Assembly: GCA_016124195.1 (NCBI GenBank)
Contig: WGOE01000002.1
Span: 1 to 64,000 of the forward strand
Source: a bacterium
Lineage (GTDB): Bacteria > Pseudomonadota > Alphaproteobacteria > Rhodobacterales > Rhodobacteraceae
Reading direction: 5' to 3'
DNA length: 64,000 nucleotides
Shown here piece after piece: positions 24,211 to 32,351 of this stretch. The translations under genes were made by a program, and so were the position numbers. The notes under the pieces were generated by a model that saw only the letters and a list, made by a program, of their open reading frames with translations, had not been told where the DNA came from and did no database searches. Position 1 is the first letter of the stretch. Every line of letters begins with the position of its first letter.

Positions 24211-26202
24211 ATGACGCGCCTTGACCGTCTGTTGCGCCCGCGCTCCATTGCCGTTCTGGGGGCAGGCTGGGCGCTGAACGTGATCGAACAATGCCGCAAG
24301 ATGGGCTTTGCCGGCGAGGTCTGGCCTGTGCATCCGACCAAGACCGAGATCGGTGGGCTCAAGGCCTATGCCACACTGGCCGATCTGCCCGGTGTTCCGG
24401 ACGCGACCTTCATCGGGGTGAACCGCTACGCCACGCTGGACATCGTGGCCGAGCTTACCGCCATGGGTGCCGGCGGGGCGATCTGCTTTGCCAGCGGCTG
24501 GACCGAGGCGGGCGAGCCCGAGTTGCAGGCCAAACTGGTGGCCGCCGCGGGAGAGATGCCGATCCTCGGCCCGAACTGCTATGGTGTGATCAATTATCTG
24601 GACGGGGCGCTCTTGTGGCCCGATCAGCACGGCGGGGTGCCGGTTGACCGGGGCGTGGCGCTGATCAGTCAATCCTCCAACATCGTCATCAACCTTGGCA
24701 TGCAGAAACGCGCGCTGCCGGTCGCTTATGTCGCCTGTCTGGGCAATGCGGCGGTGGTAGGGCTGGCGGAACTCGCCGGTGCCGTGCTCGAGGATCCGCG
24801 CGTCACGGCGCTGGGCATGTATATCGAAGGCATCGACGATGCGGCGGCCTTTGCCGACCTGGCCGAGCGGGCGCGTGCGATGGGCAAGGGCATCGTCTGC
24901 ATCAAGTCGGGCAAGACCGCGCTGTCGCAAACCGCCGCGGCTTCGCACACCGCCTCGCTGGCGGGGGGCAGCGCGGCCTCCAGCGCCTTTCTGCGCCGGA
25001 TCGGCGTGGCCGAGGTGCAATCGCCCTCCGAACTGATCGAGACGCTGAAGATCTTTCACGTTCATGGCACCGGTCTCGGCCGGCGGATTTGCTCCCTTTC
25101 CTGCTCGGGGGGCGAGGCGGGGCTGGTGGCCGATCTGGCCGCGCCGGTCGGCATCGACTTTCCGCCGGTGCCCGATGCCGTGCGCACTCGGCTGACCGAG
25201 ATTCTGGGGCCCATCGTCACGGTGGCCAACCCGCTGGATTACCATACGTTCATCTGGGGCGACGGGCCGCGCACCACCGATGTCTTCACCACGATGCTGA
25301 CCGGTTATGACGCGGGCATCTACATCATCGATACGCCACGGCCGGACCGTTGCGACCCGTCCGGCTATCAGCCGGCGCTCGATGCGATCGTGGCGGCGCA
25401 GGCCCAGACCGGCAAGCCGGCCTTTCCCGTTGCATCGATGCCCGAGAATTTTGACGAGGCCATGGCCACGCGGTTGATGTCCGAGGGGATCTGCGTGTTG
25501 ATGGGGCTCGAGACGGCTCTGGTCGCCCTTCGTGCCGCGCAGATGCCGGCTGTGCCGGGCGGCTGGCGCCCGCTGCCCGCCCTGCCGCCGCGTGAAACCC
25601 GGCTCGTGACCGAGGCAGAGGCCAAGGCGTTGCTGGCCGAGGCGGGGATTGCCGTGCCGCACGCCGTTGTCGGCGCCACCCTGGCCGAGGTGGCCGTCAA
25701 GGCCGCCGGGCTTGCCGCGCCCTTCGCTCTCAAAGGCCTGGGCTTTGCGCACAAGACCGAGGCGGGGGCGGTGCGGCTCGGCCTCACTACCCTGGCGGGC
25801 CAGGTCGCGATTCCGGGGGCTGCGGGTTATCTGGTCGAGGAAATGGTGACGGAGGTCGTGGCAGAGATCCTCCTGGGCCTCAGGCGTGACCCGGTTTACG
25901 GGGTCAGCGTGACGCTGGGCATGGGTGGGGTGACTGCCGAGGTTCTGGCCGATACGGTCACGCTGATCGCGCCCGTGACCGAAAGCCAGATCCTGACCGA
26001 ACTGCGCAAGCTGCGGCTTTGGCCCTTGCTGGACGGCTACCGGGGCCGTGCGAAGGCCGATGTGGCCGCGCTGGCCCGCATCGCCACCCGTCTGGCCGAT
26101 CTGATGGCGCGCGACGCGAGCCTTGAGGAAATTGAAATCAACCCGGTCATGGTGCGCGCGTCGGGCGCCATCGCCGTGGATGCCCTGATCAGGAGAGTGT
26201 GA
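24211..26202 (+). CDS. ADP-forming acyl-CoA synthetase (fused alpha-beta, ACD/Pat-like)
   Basis: A 663-residue NDP-forming CoA ligase. The N-terminal part is a CoA-binding Rossmann domain (RPRSIAVLGAGWALNVIEQC), followed by a succinyl-CoA synthetase-like ligase domain with the phospho-His in TAAASHTASLAGG (His246), and a C-terminal ATP-grasp domain (about 450-660: LKGLGFAHKTEAGAVRLGL, YLVEEMV, EEIEINPVMV). It would activate a carboxylic acid such as gamma-butyrobetaine or carnitine to its CoA ester. I start at ATG 24211 with GAGG six bases upstream. One base separates it from the next gene. Confidence 0.87.
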   Translation: MTRLDRLLRPRSIAVLGAGWALNVIEQCRKMGFAGEVWPVHPTKTEIGGLKAYATLADLPGVPDATFIGVNRYATLDIVAELTAMGAGGAICFASGWTEAGEPELQAKLVAAAGEMPILGPNCYGVINYLDGALLWPDQHGGVPVDRGVALISQSSNIVINLGMQKRALPVAYVACLGNAAVVGLAELAGAVLEDPRVTALGMYIEGIDDAAAFADLAERARAMGKGIVCIKSGKTALSQTAAASHTASLAGGSAASSAFLRRIGVAEVQSPSELIETLKIFHVHGTGLGRRICSLSCSGGEAGLVADLAAPVGIDFPPVPDAVRTRLTEILGPIVTVANPLDYHTFIWGDGPRTTDVFTTMLTGYDAGIYIIDTPRPDRCDPSGYQPALDAIVAAQAQTGKPAFPVASMPENFDEAMATRLMSEGICVLMGLETALVALRAAQMPAVPGGWRPLPALPPRETRLVTEAEAKALLAEAGIAVPHAVVGATLAEVAVKAAGLAAPFALKGLGFAHKTEAGAVRLGLTTLAGQVAIPGAAGYLVEEMVTEVVAEILLGLRRDPVYGVSVTLGMGGVTAEVLADTVTLIAPVTESQILTELRKLRLWPLLDGYRGRAKADVAALARIATRLADLMARDASLEEIEINPVMVRASGAIAVDALIRRV

Positions 26203-26203
26203 G

Positions 26204-26998
26204 ATGGAGATGCTGACCGAAGGCCCGATCAAGACCCGGCGCGAGGGCGCGATCCTTGAGGTCACGCTCGACCGGCCCAAGGCCAATGCGATCGACCTGA
26301 AGACCAGCCGGATCATGGGCCTGACCTTCCGCGCCTTTCGCGACGATGACAGCTTGCGCGTCTGCATCCTGCGCGCGGCGGGCGAGAAGTTCTTCTGTCC
26401 GGGGTGGGACCTCAAGGCCGCTGCAGAGGGCGATGCGGTGGATGGCGACTACGGCGTGGGCGGCTTTGGCGGGTTGCAGGAACTGCCGAACCTCAACAAG
26501 CCGGTGATCGCCGCTGTCAACGGCATCTGCTGCGGCGGCGGGCTGGAACTGGCATTGTCGGCCGATCTGATCCTGTGTTCGTCGAATGCGACCTTTGCCC
26601 TGCCCGAGATCCGGTCGGGCACCGTGGCCGATGCCGCCTCGATCAAGCTGCCCAAGCGCATCCCCTATCACGTGGCGATGGACCTTCTGCTGACCGGCCG
26701 CTGGTTCGATGCCGAGGAGGCGCTGCGCTGGGGCATCGTCAAGGAAATCACCACGCCGCAGGAGCTTTTGTCCAAGGCCTGGGATCTGGCGCGGCTTTTG
26801 GAATCCGGGCCTCCGCTGGTCTACGCCGCGATCAAGGAAGTGGTGCGCGAGGCCGAGGCCCTGCGTTTTCAGGATGCGCTCAACCGCGTGACCAAGCGGC
26901 AGATGGTGACGGTGGACCGGCTTTATTCATCCGAGGATCAGCTGGAAGGCGCGCGCGCCTTTGCCGAAAAGCGCGACCCGGTCTGGAAGGGCAGGTAG
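26204..26998 (+). CDS. caiD: Enoyl-CoA hydratase, crotonobetainyl-CoA hydratase (CaiD)-like
   Basis: A 264-residue crotonase. It resembles E. coli CaiD along its length as I recall it: LDRPKANAID, AGEKFFCPGWDLKAAAEGDA, PVIAAVNG, GGGLELALSADLIL (Glu115), FALPEIRSGT (Glu135), EEALRWGIV and the C-terminal AFAEKRDPVWKGR. The two Glu residues are those used for hydration. It should add water to crotonobetainyl-CoA giving L-carnitinyl-CoA. AGGAG lies eight bases before the ATG. A bidirectional terminator follows. Confidence 0.83.
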   Translation: MEMLTEGPIKTRREGAILEVTLDRPKANAIDLKTSRIMGLTFRAFRDDDSLRVCILRAAGEKFFCPGWDLKAAAEGDAVDGDYGVGGFGGLQELPNLNKPVIAAVNGICCGGGLELALSADLILCSSNATFALPEIRSGTVADAASIKLPKRIPYHVAMDLLLTGRWFDAEEALRWGIVKEITTPQELLSKAWDLARLLESGPPLVYAAIKEVVREAEALRFQDALNRVTKRQMVTVDRLYSSEDQLEGARAFAEKRDPVWKGR

Positions 26999-27010
26999 GT
27001 CTTTCACGGC

Positions 27011-27043
27011 AAAGCGCCCGCCGCAGGTTGCGACGGGCGCTTT
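27011..27043. terminator. Bidirectional terminator between caiD and tctA
   Basis: AAAGCGCCCG (27011-27020) and CGGGCGCTTT (27034-27043) form a perfect 10-bp stem with a 13-base loop, with A and T tracts at the two feet. It serves the convergent operons on either side. Confidence 0.8.
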
Positions 27044-27058
27044 GTTGGCTTCAACCGC

Positions 27059-28615
27059 TTAGATGCCCAGATCGCGCGCCTCTTCGCGGGCCTGTTCGAT
27101 GCCGGCCTTGACCTTGCGGCCCACGAAGATGGGCAAGAGGAAGCCGAAGGCCGCGAAAAGCCAGAGCGCGATGGCGAGGGGCGAGCCGAACAAGGCACTC
27201 CAATCCCCGTTCGAGATCGTCATGGCGCGGCGCAGGTTGGCCTCCATCAGGTTGCCCAGAAGGATGCCCATGATGATCGGCACGAGGGGAATGTCGAACT
27301 TGCGCAGGCCCCAGCCGATCACGCCGAACAGCACCATGACCAGCAGGTCGAAGGTGGACCCCGAGATGCCGTAGATGCCGACAAAGGACACCATCGCCAC
27401 CAGCGGCATCAGGTATTTCGGCGGGATCAGCAGCACCCGGGCAAAGATGCCCACCATCGGCAGGTTCAGCGCCAGAAGCATCACGTTGGCGATGAACAGC
27501 GCCGCGATCAGGCCCCAGACGATGTCGGGGTTGTTGGTGAACAACAAAGGCCCCGGCGTCACGTTCAGCGACAGAAGCACCGCCAAGAGCACCGCCGTGG
27601 TGCCCGACCCCGGCACCCCCAGCGCCAGCATCGGCACCAGCGCCCCGCCCGCCGCGGCATTGTTGCCGGCCTCGGGTGCCGCCACGCCGCGCGGATCGCC
27701 CTTGCCGAAGGTATCCTTGCCGTTGTTGATCTGTTTTTCTGCGGCATAGGCCATGAAGGACCCCAGCGAGGCCCCGGCCCCCGGCAGAACCCCTGCCAGA
27801 AAGCCGATCACGGTCGACCGCAGCATGGCGGGCGTGCAGTAGCGGATCAGGCTGAACGAGGCGACCGGCCGGCCGATGGCGATGGCGGGGCGCGACTGTT
27901 GCGCCTCTTTCGCGCTGGCCGAAGTGCCGCCGCTGTGTTCCAGGAAGATCAGCACCTCGGACAAGGCGAAGAGCCCCACGATGGCGACCAGAAAGTCGAT
28001 CCCGTCGTAAAGATGCACGATCCCGAAGGAAAAGCGCGGCACGCCGGTCTGGCCATCGACGCCGATCATCGCGATGCCAAGGCCGAAGGCCGCGGCCCAG
28101 GCTGACTTGGCCTGGTTGGTCGAGGAAATCCCGCCCAAGGTTGCAAAAGCCAAAGCAAAGAGCGCGAAATACTCCGCCGGGCCGAAGAGAAGTGCGACTT
28201 TGACAAGCTGCGGCGCCAGGAGGGCCAGCCCGATCGTGGCAAAGAACGACCCGATGAATGAAGCGATGCCCGATATGGCCAGAGCCTCGCCCGCCCGTCC
28301 GGCCCGCGCCATGGGATAGCCGTCAAGCGTGGTCATCACGGCCGGCTCGTCGCCCGGAATGTTCAGCAGGATCGAGGAAATCCGCCCGCCATACATCGCG
28401 CCATAATAGACCGAGGTCAGCAGGATCAGCGCGGGCGTGGGCCCAAGGCCCAGCGAAAACGCCAGCGGCATCAGGATCGCCACGCCGTTCGACGGCCCAA
28501 GCCCGGGCAGCGCACCGATGATCGTGCCCAGAAAGCAGCCGATCAGCGCGAGGCCCATGTTCTGGAAGGTGACGGCGACGTCAAAGCCGTGCATCAGGTT
28601 GGCAAGCGTGTCCAT
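27059..28615 (-). CDS. tctA: Tripartite tricarboxylate transporter, large permease TctA
   Basis: A 518-residue polytopic membrane protein with the TctA signature blocks: GALPGLGPSNGVAILMPLAF, YYGAMYGGRISSILLNIPGDEP, GVLPGAGASLGSFMAYAAEK and ALGVPGSGTTAVLLAVL, and about 12 membrane segments. It is the transport channel of TTT systems, sodium- or proton-driven importers of carboxylates with a periplasmic binding protein. It follows tctB after three bases. Substrate not predictable from sequence. Confidence 0.95.
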   Translation of the reverse strand: MDTLANLMHGFDVAVTFQNMGLALIGCFLGTIIGALPGLGPSNGVAILMPLAFSLGLGPTPALILLTSVYYGAMYGGRISSILLNIPGDEPAVMTTLDGYPMARAGRAGEALAISGIASFIGSFFATIGLALLAPQLVKVALLFGPAEYFALFALAFATLGGISSTNQAKSAWAAAFGLGIAMIGVDGQTGVPRFSFGIVHLYDGIDFLVAIVGLFALSEVLIFLEHSGGTSASAKEAQQSRPAIAIGRPVASFSLIRYCTPAMLRSTVIGFLAGVLPGAGASLGSFMAYAAEKQINNGKDTFGKGDPRGVAAPEAGNNAAAGGALVPMLALGVPGSGTTAVLLAVLLSLNVTPGPLLFTNNPDIVWGLIAALFIANVMLLALNLPMVGIFARVLLIPPKYLMPLVAMVSFVGIYGISGSTFDLLVMVLFGVIGWGLRKFDIPLVPIIMGILLGNLMEANLRRAMTISNGDWSALFGSPLAIALWLFAAFGFLLPIFVGRKVKAGIEQAREEARDLGI

Positions 28616-28618
28616 GGC

Positions 28619-29050
28619 TCAGATCCCCAAAGGTCCCTTGGCCAGCGTCAGGCCAAGGACAAGGTGAAAGACCACGAAGATCCCGCCCGAGGTGGCCAGC
28701 CCGGCCACAACCGCCGAAACCGGCGCTGCCCCTAGACGCCAGCTCAGATAGGCGGTGCCGAGGGCTGTCGCGATCACGAACCCCGCCGAGGGGAGCAGGT
28801 AGACATAGGCCACCATCACCGCAACACCCGCGGCAATCTCGGCCAGCCGTGTCATCGAAGGCCATTCCGGCGGCGCATCGGGGCGCAGAAGGATGGCCAG
28901 GCTCGCCAGCGCGAAAAGCCCGCCGATGATAAAGGGAAAGGTTTTGGGGCCGACCGGGTCCGAGATGAAGCTCAGCTCGATGGTCGTGGCCGCCCAGACA
29001 TAGAACGCGGCGAGGGCAAGGCCTATGCCGCCGAAGATGCGATCTGACAT
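28619..29050 (-). CDS. tctB: Tripartite tricarboxylate transporter, small permease TctB
   Basis: A 143-residue protein with four hydrophobic segments; DRIFGGIGLALAAFYVWAAT at the start and DPVGPKTFPFIIGGLF are typical of TctB. It partners TctA in the membrane. I start at MSDRIF (29050), where GAAGGAA lies seven bases upstream. It follows tctC after an attenuator-like hairpin. Confidence 0.9.
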   Translation of the reverse strand: MSDRIFGGIGLALAAFYVWAATTIELSFISDPVGPKTFPFIIGGLFALASLAILLRPDAPPEWPSMTRLAEIAAGVAVMVAYVYLLPSAGFVIATALGTAYLSWRLGAAPVSAVVAGLATSGGIFVVFHLVLGLTLAKGPLGI

Positions 29051-29084
29051 CGCGGGTTCCTTCTTCGTGCAAAATCCACTTGTG

Positions 29085-29115
29085 AAAAGGGGCGCGCGAT
29101 GGTCTCGCACGCCCC
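29085..29115 (-). terminator. Attenuator hairpin between tctC and tctB
   Basis: On the minus strand GGGGCGTGCGA pairs with TCGCGCGCCCC over 11 positions with one mismatch (29089-29099 with 29105-29115) and four T residues follow. Such partial terminators after binding-protein genes lower expression of the permeases relative to the binding protein. Confidence 0.65.
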
Positions 29116-29135
29116 GGCGCCGTCACGCGGCCGGA

Positions 29136-30128
29136 TTACTTGATCAGGCCGATTTCGCGCGAGATCGACTGGATGCTGGCAATCGAGTCCGCGACATAGG
29201 CCTGGAACTCGGCCGGGGTGGCCTCGACCGGCTCCAGCCCGTTCTGTTCCATCACGGCTTTCCATTCGTCCGAGCCGTAAACCTTGGCCACGGCATCCTG
29301 CCAATAGGCGAAGGCCTCGTCCGACATGGCACCCGGGGCGTAGAAGCCGCGCCAGTTGGCGCCGACCGCGTCGATGCCCTGTTCCTTGGCGGTGGGGAAA
29401 TTGGCGAAGGCGCCCTTCATCCGCTCGGGCGCCAGCACGGCCAGAACCTTGATATCGCCCGAGTCGACAAAGCCCTTGGCTTCCGAGGCATCGCCGGTGA
29501 AGGCCTGGACCGAGCCCGCCAGAAGCTGGGTCACAGCCTCACCGCCGCCATCGAAGGCCACGTATTTGATCGAGCGCAGGTCCTTGACCCCGGCCTTCTG
29601 CGCCGCGATCAGCACCTTGAGGTGATCCCACCCGCCCACGGCCGACCCGCCCGCGATGGAGACCGAGGTCGGGTCGGTTTTGATCTTGTCCATCAGTTCC
29701 GGCAGGGTGTTGATCGGCGAATTCTTGGCCACCGCGATCACGCCATAGTCGGCGCCCACGGCTCCGACCCAGCGGACCTGGTCCATCGTGTTGCCCGGGA
29801 AGGCGCCCGTTGCCAGACGGGTCGCCGTGGCGGTGGAGGCGGCCACGATCAGGTTGTTGTCGGCGTTGCGCTTCGAGACGACCTCGGCAAAGGCCACGCC
29901 GCCGCCGCCGCCGGCGAGGTTGGTGACCTGCATCGTGCCCGGCACCAGTTTCAGGTCCTGCATGGTCTTGCCGACCTGCCGGCAGGTGAAGTCCCAGCCG
30001 CCGCCGGCATTGGCCGGGGCGATGCATTCGGTTTGTGTCGGCTCGAAGGCCAGGGCGGGCCCGGCGATCAGGCCGGCGGCCAGCGCAAGGGCTGTCAGCC
30101 CGGCGCGCAGGGACAGGTGTTTGGTCAT
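29136..30128 (-). CDS. tctC: Tripartite tricarboxylate transporter, binding protein TctC
   Basis: A 330-residue periplasmic protein with a 27-residue signal peptide (ending GPALA). TECIAPANAGGGWDFTCRQ, NLAGGGGGVAF and LKVLIAAQKAGVKDLRSIKY are TctC/Bug family features. It binds the solute for TctAB. Start 30128 has GGGAGG six bases upstream; an ATG two codons earlier touches that site. It is divergent from the response regulator gene, with a two-repeat box in between. Confidence 0.93.
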   Translation of the reverse strand: MTKHLSLRAGLTALALAAGLIAGPALAFEPTQTECIAPANAGGGWDFTCRQVGKTMQDLKLVPGTMQVTNLAGGGGGVAFAEVVSKRNADNNLIVAASTATATRLATGAFPGNTMDQVRWVGAVGADYGVIAVAKNSPINTLPELMDKIKTDPTSVSIAGGSAVGGWDHLKVLIAAQKAGVKDLRSIKYVAFDGGGEAVTQLLAGSVQAFTGDASEAKGFVDSGDIKVLAVLAPERMKGAFANFPTAKEQGIDAVGANWRGFYAPGAMSDEAFAYWQDAVAKVYGSDEWKAVMEQNGLEPVEATPAEFQAYVADSIASIQSISREIGLIK

Positions 30129-30213
30129 GGTCATCCTCCCATGGAAAGTGTCAGTCAGGGCACGGGTCCGGGGGTCCTCCCGACCCGTGCTGGCAGCGGT
30201 CTAGGGGGCGATC

Positions 30214-30231
30214 CTGTCATGAACCTGTCAT
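30214..30231. promoter_or_regulatory. Two-repeat OmpR/PhoB-type box
   Basis: CTGTCAT occurs twice, at 30214-30220 and 30225-30231, exactly 11 bases apart, followed by TTT. This is the layout of OmpR-family binding sites and is close to the Pho-box consensus. It lies between divergent tctC (86 bp away) and the response regulator gene (80 bp away), so it is either the target of that regulator or a PhoB site. Confidence 0.6.
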
Positions 30232-30310
30232 TTTCGCCGTGGCTTTGCTTGGCCGGCGCCACGCCCTATAGTCGGCGGACCGGGCGCCCCCCGGGGGAGG
30301 ACAGGGCCTG

Positions 30311-30982
30311 ATGCGGATGCTTCTGGTGGAGGACACCGAGGATGTGGCCGCCGCCGTCGTGGAAAGCTTTGCGCGGCGCGGCGATGCGGTGGACCATGTG
30401 GGCACCGTGGCCGATGCGGTGGCCAGCCTTGCCGTGCTGGAATACGACATCACCATCCTCGACATCCAGTTGCCCGATGGCGAGGGGACCGAGATCCTGC
30501 GCATCCTGCGCCAGACCGGGCGTGCCGTGCCGGTCCTGATGCTGACCGCGCGGGGCGAGGTGGATGCGCGGATCGCGGCACTGGATCAGGGGGCGGACGA
30601 TTACATGGTCAAGCCTTTCGATCTGGGCGAGCTGCATGCCCGCGTGCGCGCTCTGGTCCGCCGCAACGGAACCGAACGCGCCGGCATCATCGCCTATGGC
30701 GACATCACCTTCGACCCCGCCGCCCGCGAATTGACCGTGGCGGGCCAGCCCGTGACCCTGACCCGGCGCGAATACAGCCTGCTTGAGGTCTTGCTGACCA
30801 ACCGCGGAAGGGTGGTGGCCAAGGACCATATCCACGACCGGATGTTTTCGTTCAACGACGAAGAGGTCGGGCTGAACTCGATCGAGACCTATGTCGCGCG
30901 CCTGCGCCGCAAGATCGAGGGCAGCCATGTGACGATCCGCACCCTGCGCGGGCTGGGCTATCAGCTGGTGGCCGATGGCTGA
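30311..30982 (+). CDS. OmpR-family response regulator (TctD-like)
   Basis: A 223-residue regulator. Receiver domain 1-115 with acidic pocket LLVEDTEDVA, phospho-acceptor Asp51 in TILDIQLPDGEG, LMLTARGEVDAR and the Lys of MVKPFDLGEL; winged-helix domain about 128-222 (LTRREYSLLEVLL, NSIETYVARLRRKI, IRTLRGLGYQL). Its partner kinase starts within its last eight bases. Divergent tctCBA is the likely regulated operon, as in TctDE/BctDE systems. Confidence 0.93.
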   Translation: MRMLLVEDTEDVAAAVVESFARRGDAVDHVGTVADAVASLAVLEYDITILDIQLPDGEGTEILRILRQTGRAVPVLMLTARGEVDARIAALDQGADDYMVKPFDLGELHARVRALVRRNGTERAGIIAYGDITFDPAARELTVAGQPVTLTRREYSLLEVLLTNRGRVVAKDHIHDRMFSFNDEEVGLNSIETYVARLRRKIEGSHVTIRTLRGLGYQLVADG

Positions 30983-32351
30983 GGCAGGGCGTGCCACCTC
31001 GCTGACGCTGCGGCTGGCCGTGGCGCTGACGCTGTTGCTGGCCGCGGGCGGGGCGGCGGTGGCTGTGGCGGCGATCGCCTATGGCCGCACGGCCGCGCAA
31101 CAATCCTATGACCGGCTGCTGATCGGCGCCGCCCGCCAGATCGCCGAGGCGCTGACCTTGCAGGATGGCGCCTTGTATGTCGACATCCCGGTGGCGGCCT
31201 TCGAACTTCTGGCCCTGGCGCCGCAGGACCGCATTGTCTACGCCGTTTATGGCCCGAGGGGAGAGCTGGTCACGGGCTATCCCGGGCTTGACGGGCCAAA
31301 GCCGGATCAGGCCCTGTCGACCGGCCGATTTACCGGAGAGCCGGTGCGCTTTGCCGCCGTGGACCGCCGCTTTGCCGAACGCGCGCTGTCTGGCACGGTC
31401 CGGGTCGTGGTAGGACAGACCCTGCGGGCGCGGACCGAACTGACCGACCAGATCACCCGCGGCGCGCTGATCGTGGTGGCGGCGGCGGGGCTTTTGATGT
31501 CGGGCCTCGCGGTCTTTGCGGTGCGCTCGTCGCTGGGGCCGCTCAATCGGATCGAGCGAGTGCTTGCCGCCCGGCCGCCCGCCGACCTGACGCCCCTGGG
31601 CGTGGCCGTCCCGCGCGAGATCGGCACGCTGGTCGGCACCTTGAATGGCTTCATGGCGCGCATCGACCGGCAGGTCGCCGCGACCCGGCGCCTGCTTGGC
31701 GATGCCTCGCATCAGCTGCGCACGCCGATCGCCGCCATCCGCGCCCAGGCCGAACTTGCGGCGGGCGAGCCTGACCCGGACCGTCTGCGCGCCATCGCCC
31801 TGCGCATCCATCGCCGGGCCGTCTCGCTCAGCCGGCTGACCGATCAGCTTTTGAACCATGCGCTGATCATCCACCGGGCCGATTCAGTGCCGCTGGACCT
31901 GATCGACCTGCGGCGTGTGGCGATGCAGGCCGCCGAAGAGATCGACCACGACCATCGCGCCGGGGATGAACCGCTGCGGCTGGACCTGCCCGAAGAGCCG
32001 GTGATGGCCAGGGGCGACAGCCTGTCCCTGGTTGAGGCCTGCAAGAACCTGGCCGCCAATGCGCTGCGCCATGGCCAGGCGCCGGTGGTGCTGGCCGTGC
32101 GCCGGGCCGGACCCCTGGCCGTTCTGGCCGTGCAGGACGCCGGCCCCGGCATCCCCGAGGATCACTGGCCCGATGCCGCCACCCGCTTTGCCCGCCGCGC
32201 CAGCGTGTCGCCCACCAAGGTCGGGCTTGGCCTGTCCATCGTGGCGGCGGTGGCCCGCGCGCATCAGGGAGAGATGGCCTTCGGCCGCACCGCGACCGGG
32301 ACATTCGAGGCCCGCATCGCGCTGCCCCTCGTCGCGGAGGATCAGCCGTGA
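30975..32351 (+). CDS. Membrane histidine kinase (TctE-like)
   Basis: A 458-residue kinase with two membrane segments (about 12-34 and 163-183) enclosing a 130-residue periplasmic sensor, a HAMP-like linker, the H-box LGDASHQLRTPIAAIRAQAE (His246), an N-box (ACKNLAANALRHG) and G-boxes (QDAGPGIPED, VGLGLSIVAAV). It phosphorylates the response regulator encoded just upstream. The next gene, a periplasmic binding protein, overlaps its stop by four bases and may present the ligand. Confidence 0.92.
   Translation: MAEAGRATSLTLRLAVALTLLLAAGGAAVAVAAIAYGRTAAQQSYDRLLIGAARQIAEALTLQDGALYVDIPVAAFELLALAPQDRIVYAVYGPRGELVTGYPGLDGPKPDQALSTGRFTGEPVRFAAVDRRFAERALSGTVRVVVGQTLRARTELTDQITRGALIVVAAAGLLMSGLAVFAVRSSLGPLNRIERVLAARPPADLTPLGVAVPREIGTLVGTLNGFMARIDRQVAATRRLLGDASHQLRTPIAAIRAQAELAAGEPDPDRLRAIALRIHRRAVSLSRLTDQLLNHALIIHRADSVPLDLIDLRRVAMQAAEEIDHDHRAGDEPLRLDLPEEPVMARGDSLSLVEACKNLAANALRHGQAPVVLAVRRAGPLAVLAVQDAGPGIPEDHWPDAATRFARRASVSPTKVGLGLSIVAAVARAHQGEMAFGRTATGTFEARIALPLVAEDQP

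Noticed and set aside
24142-26415. 757-codon open frame on the minus strand opposite the CoA ligase
   Set aside because: Arg/Gly/His-rich composition and no domain; it mirrors the strongly supported plus-strand CoA ligase and caiD start. A typical GC-rich antisense frame.
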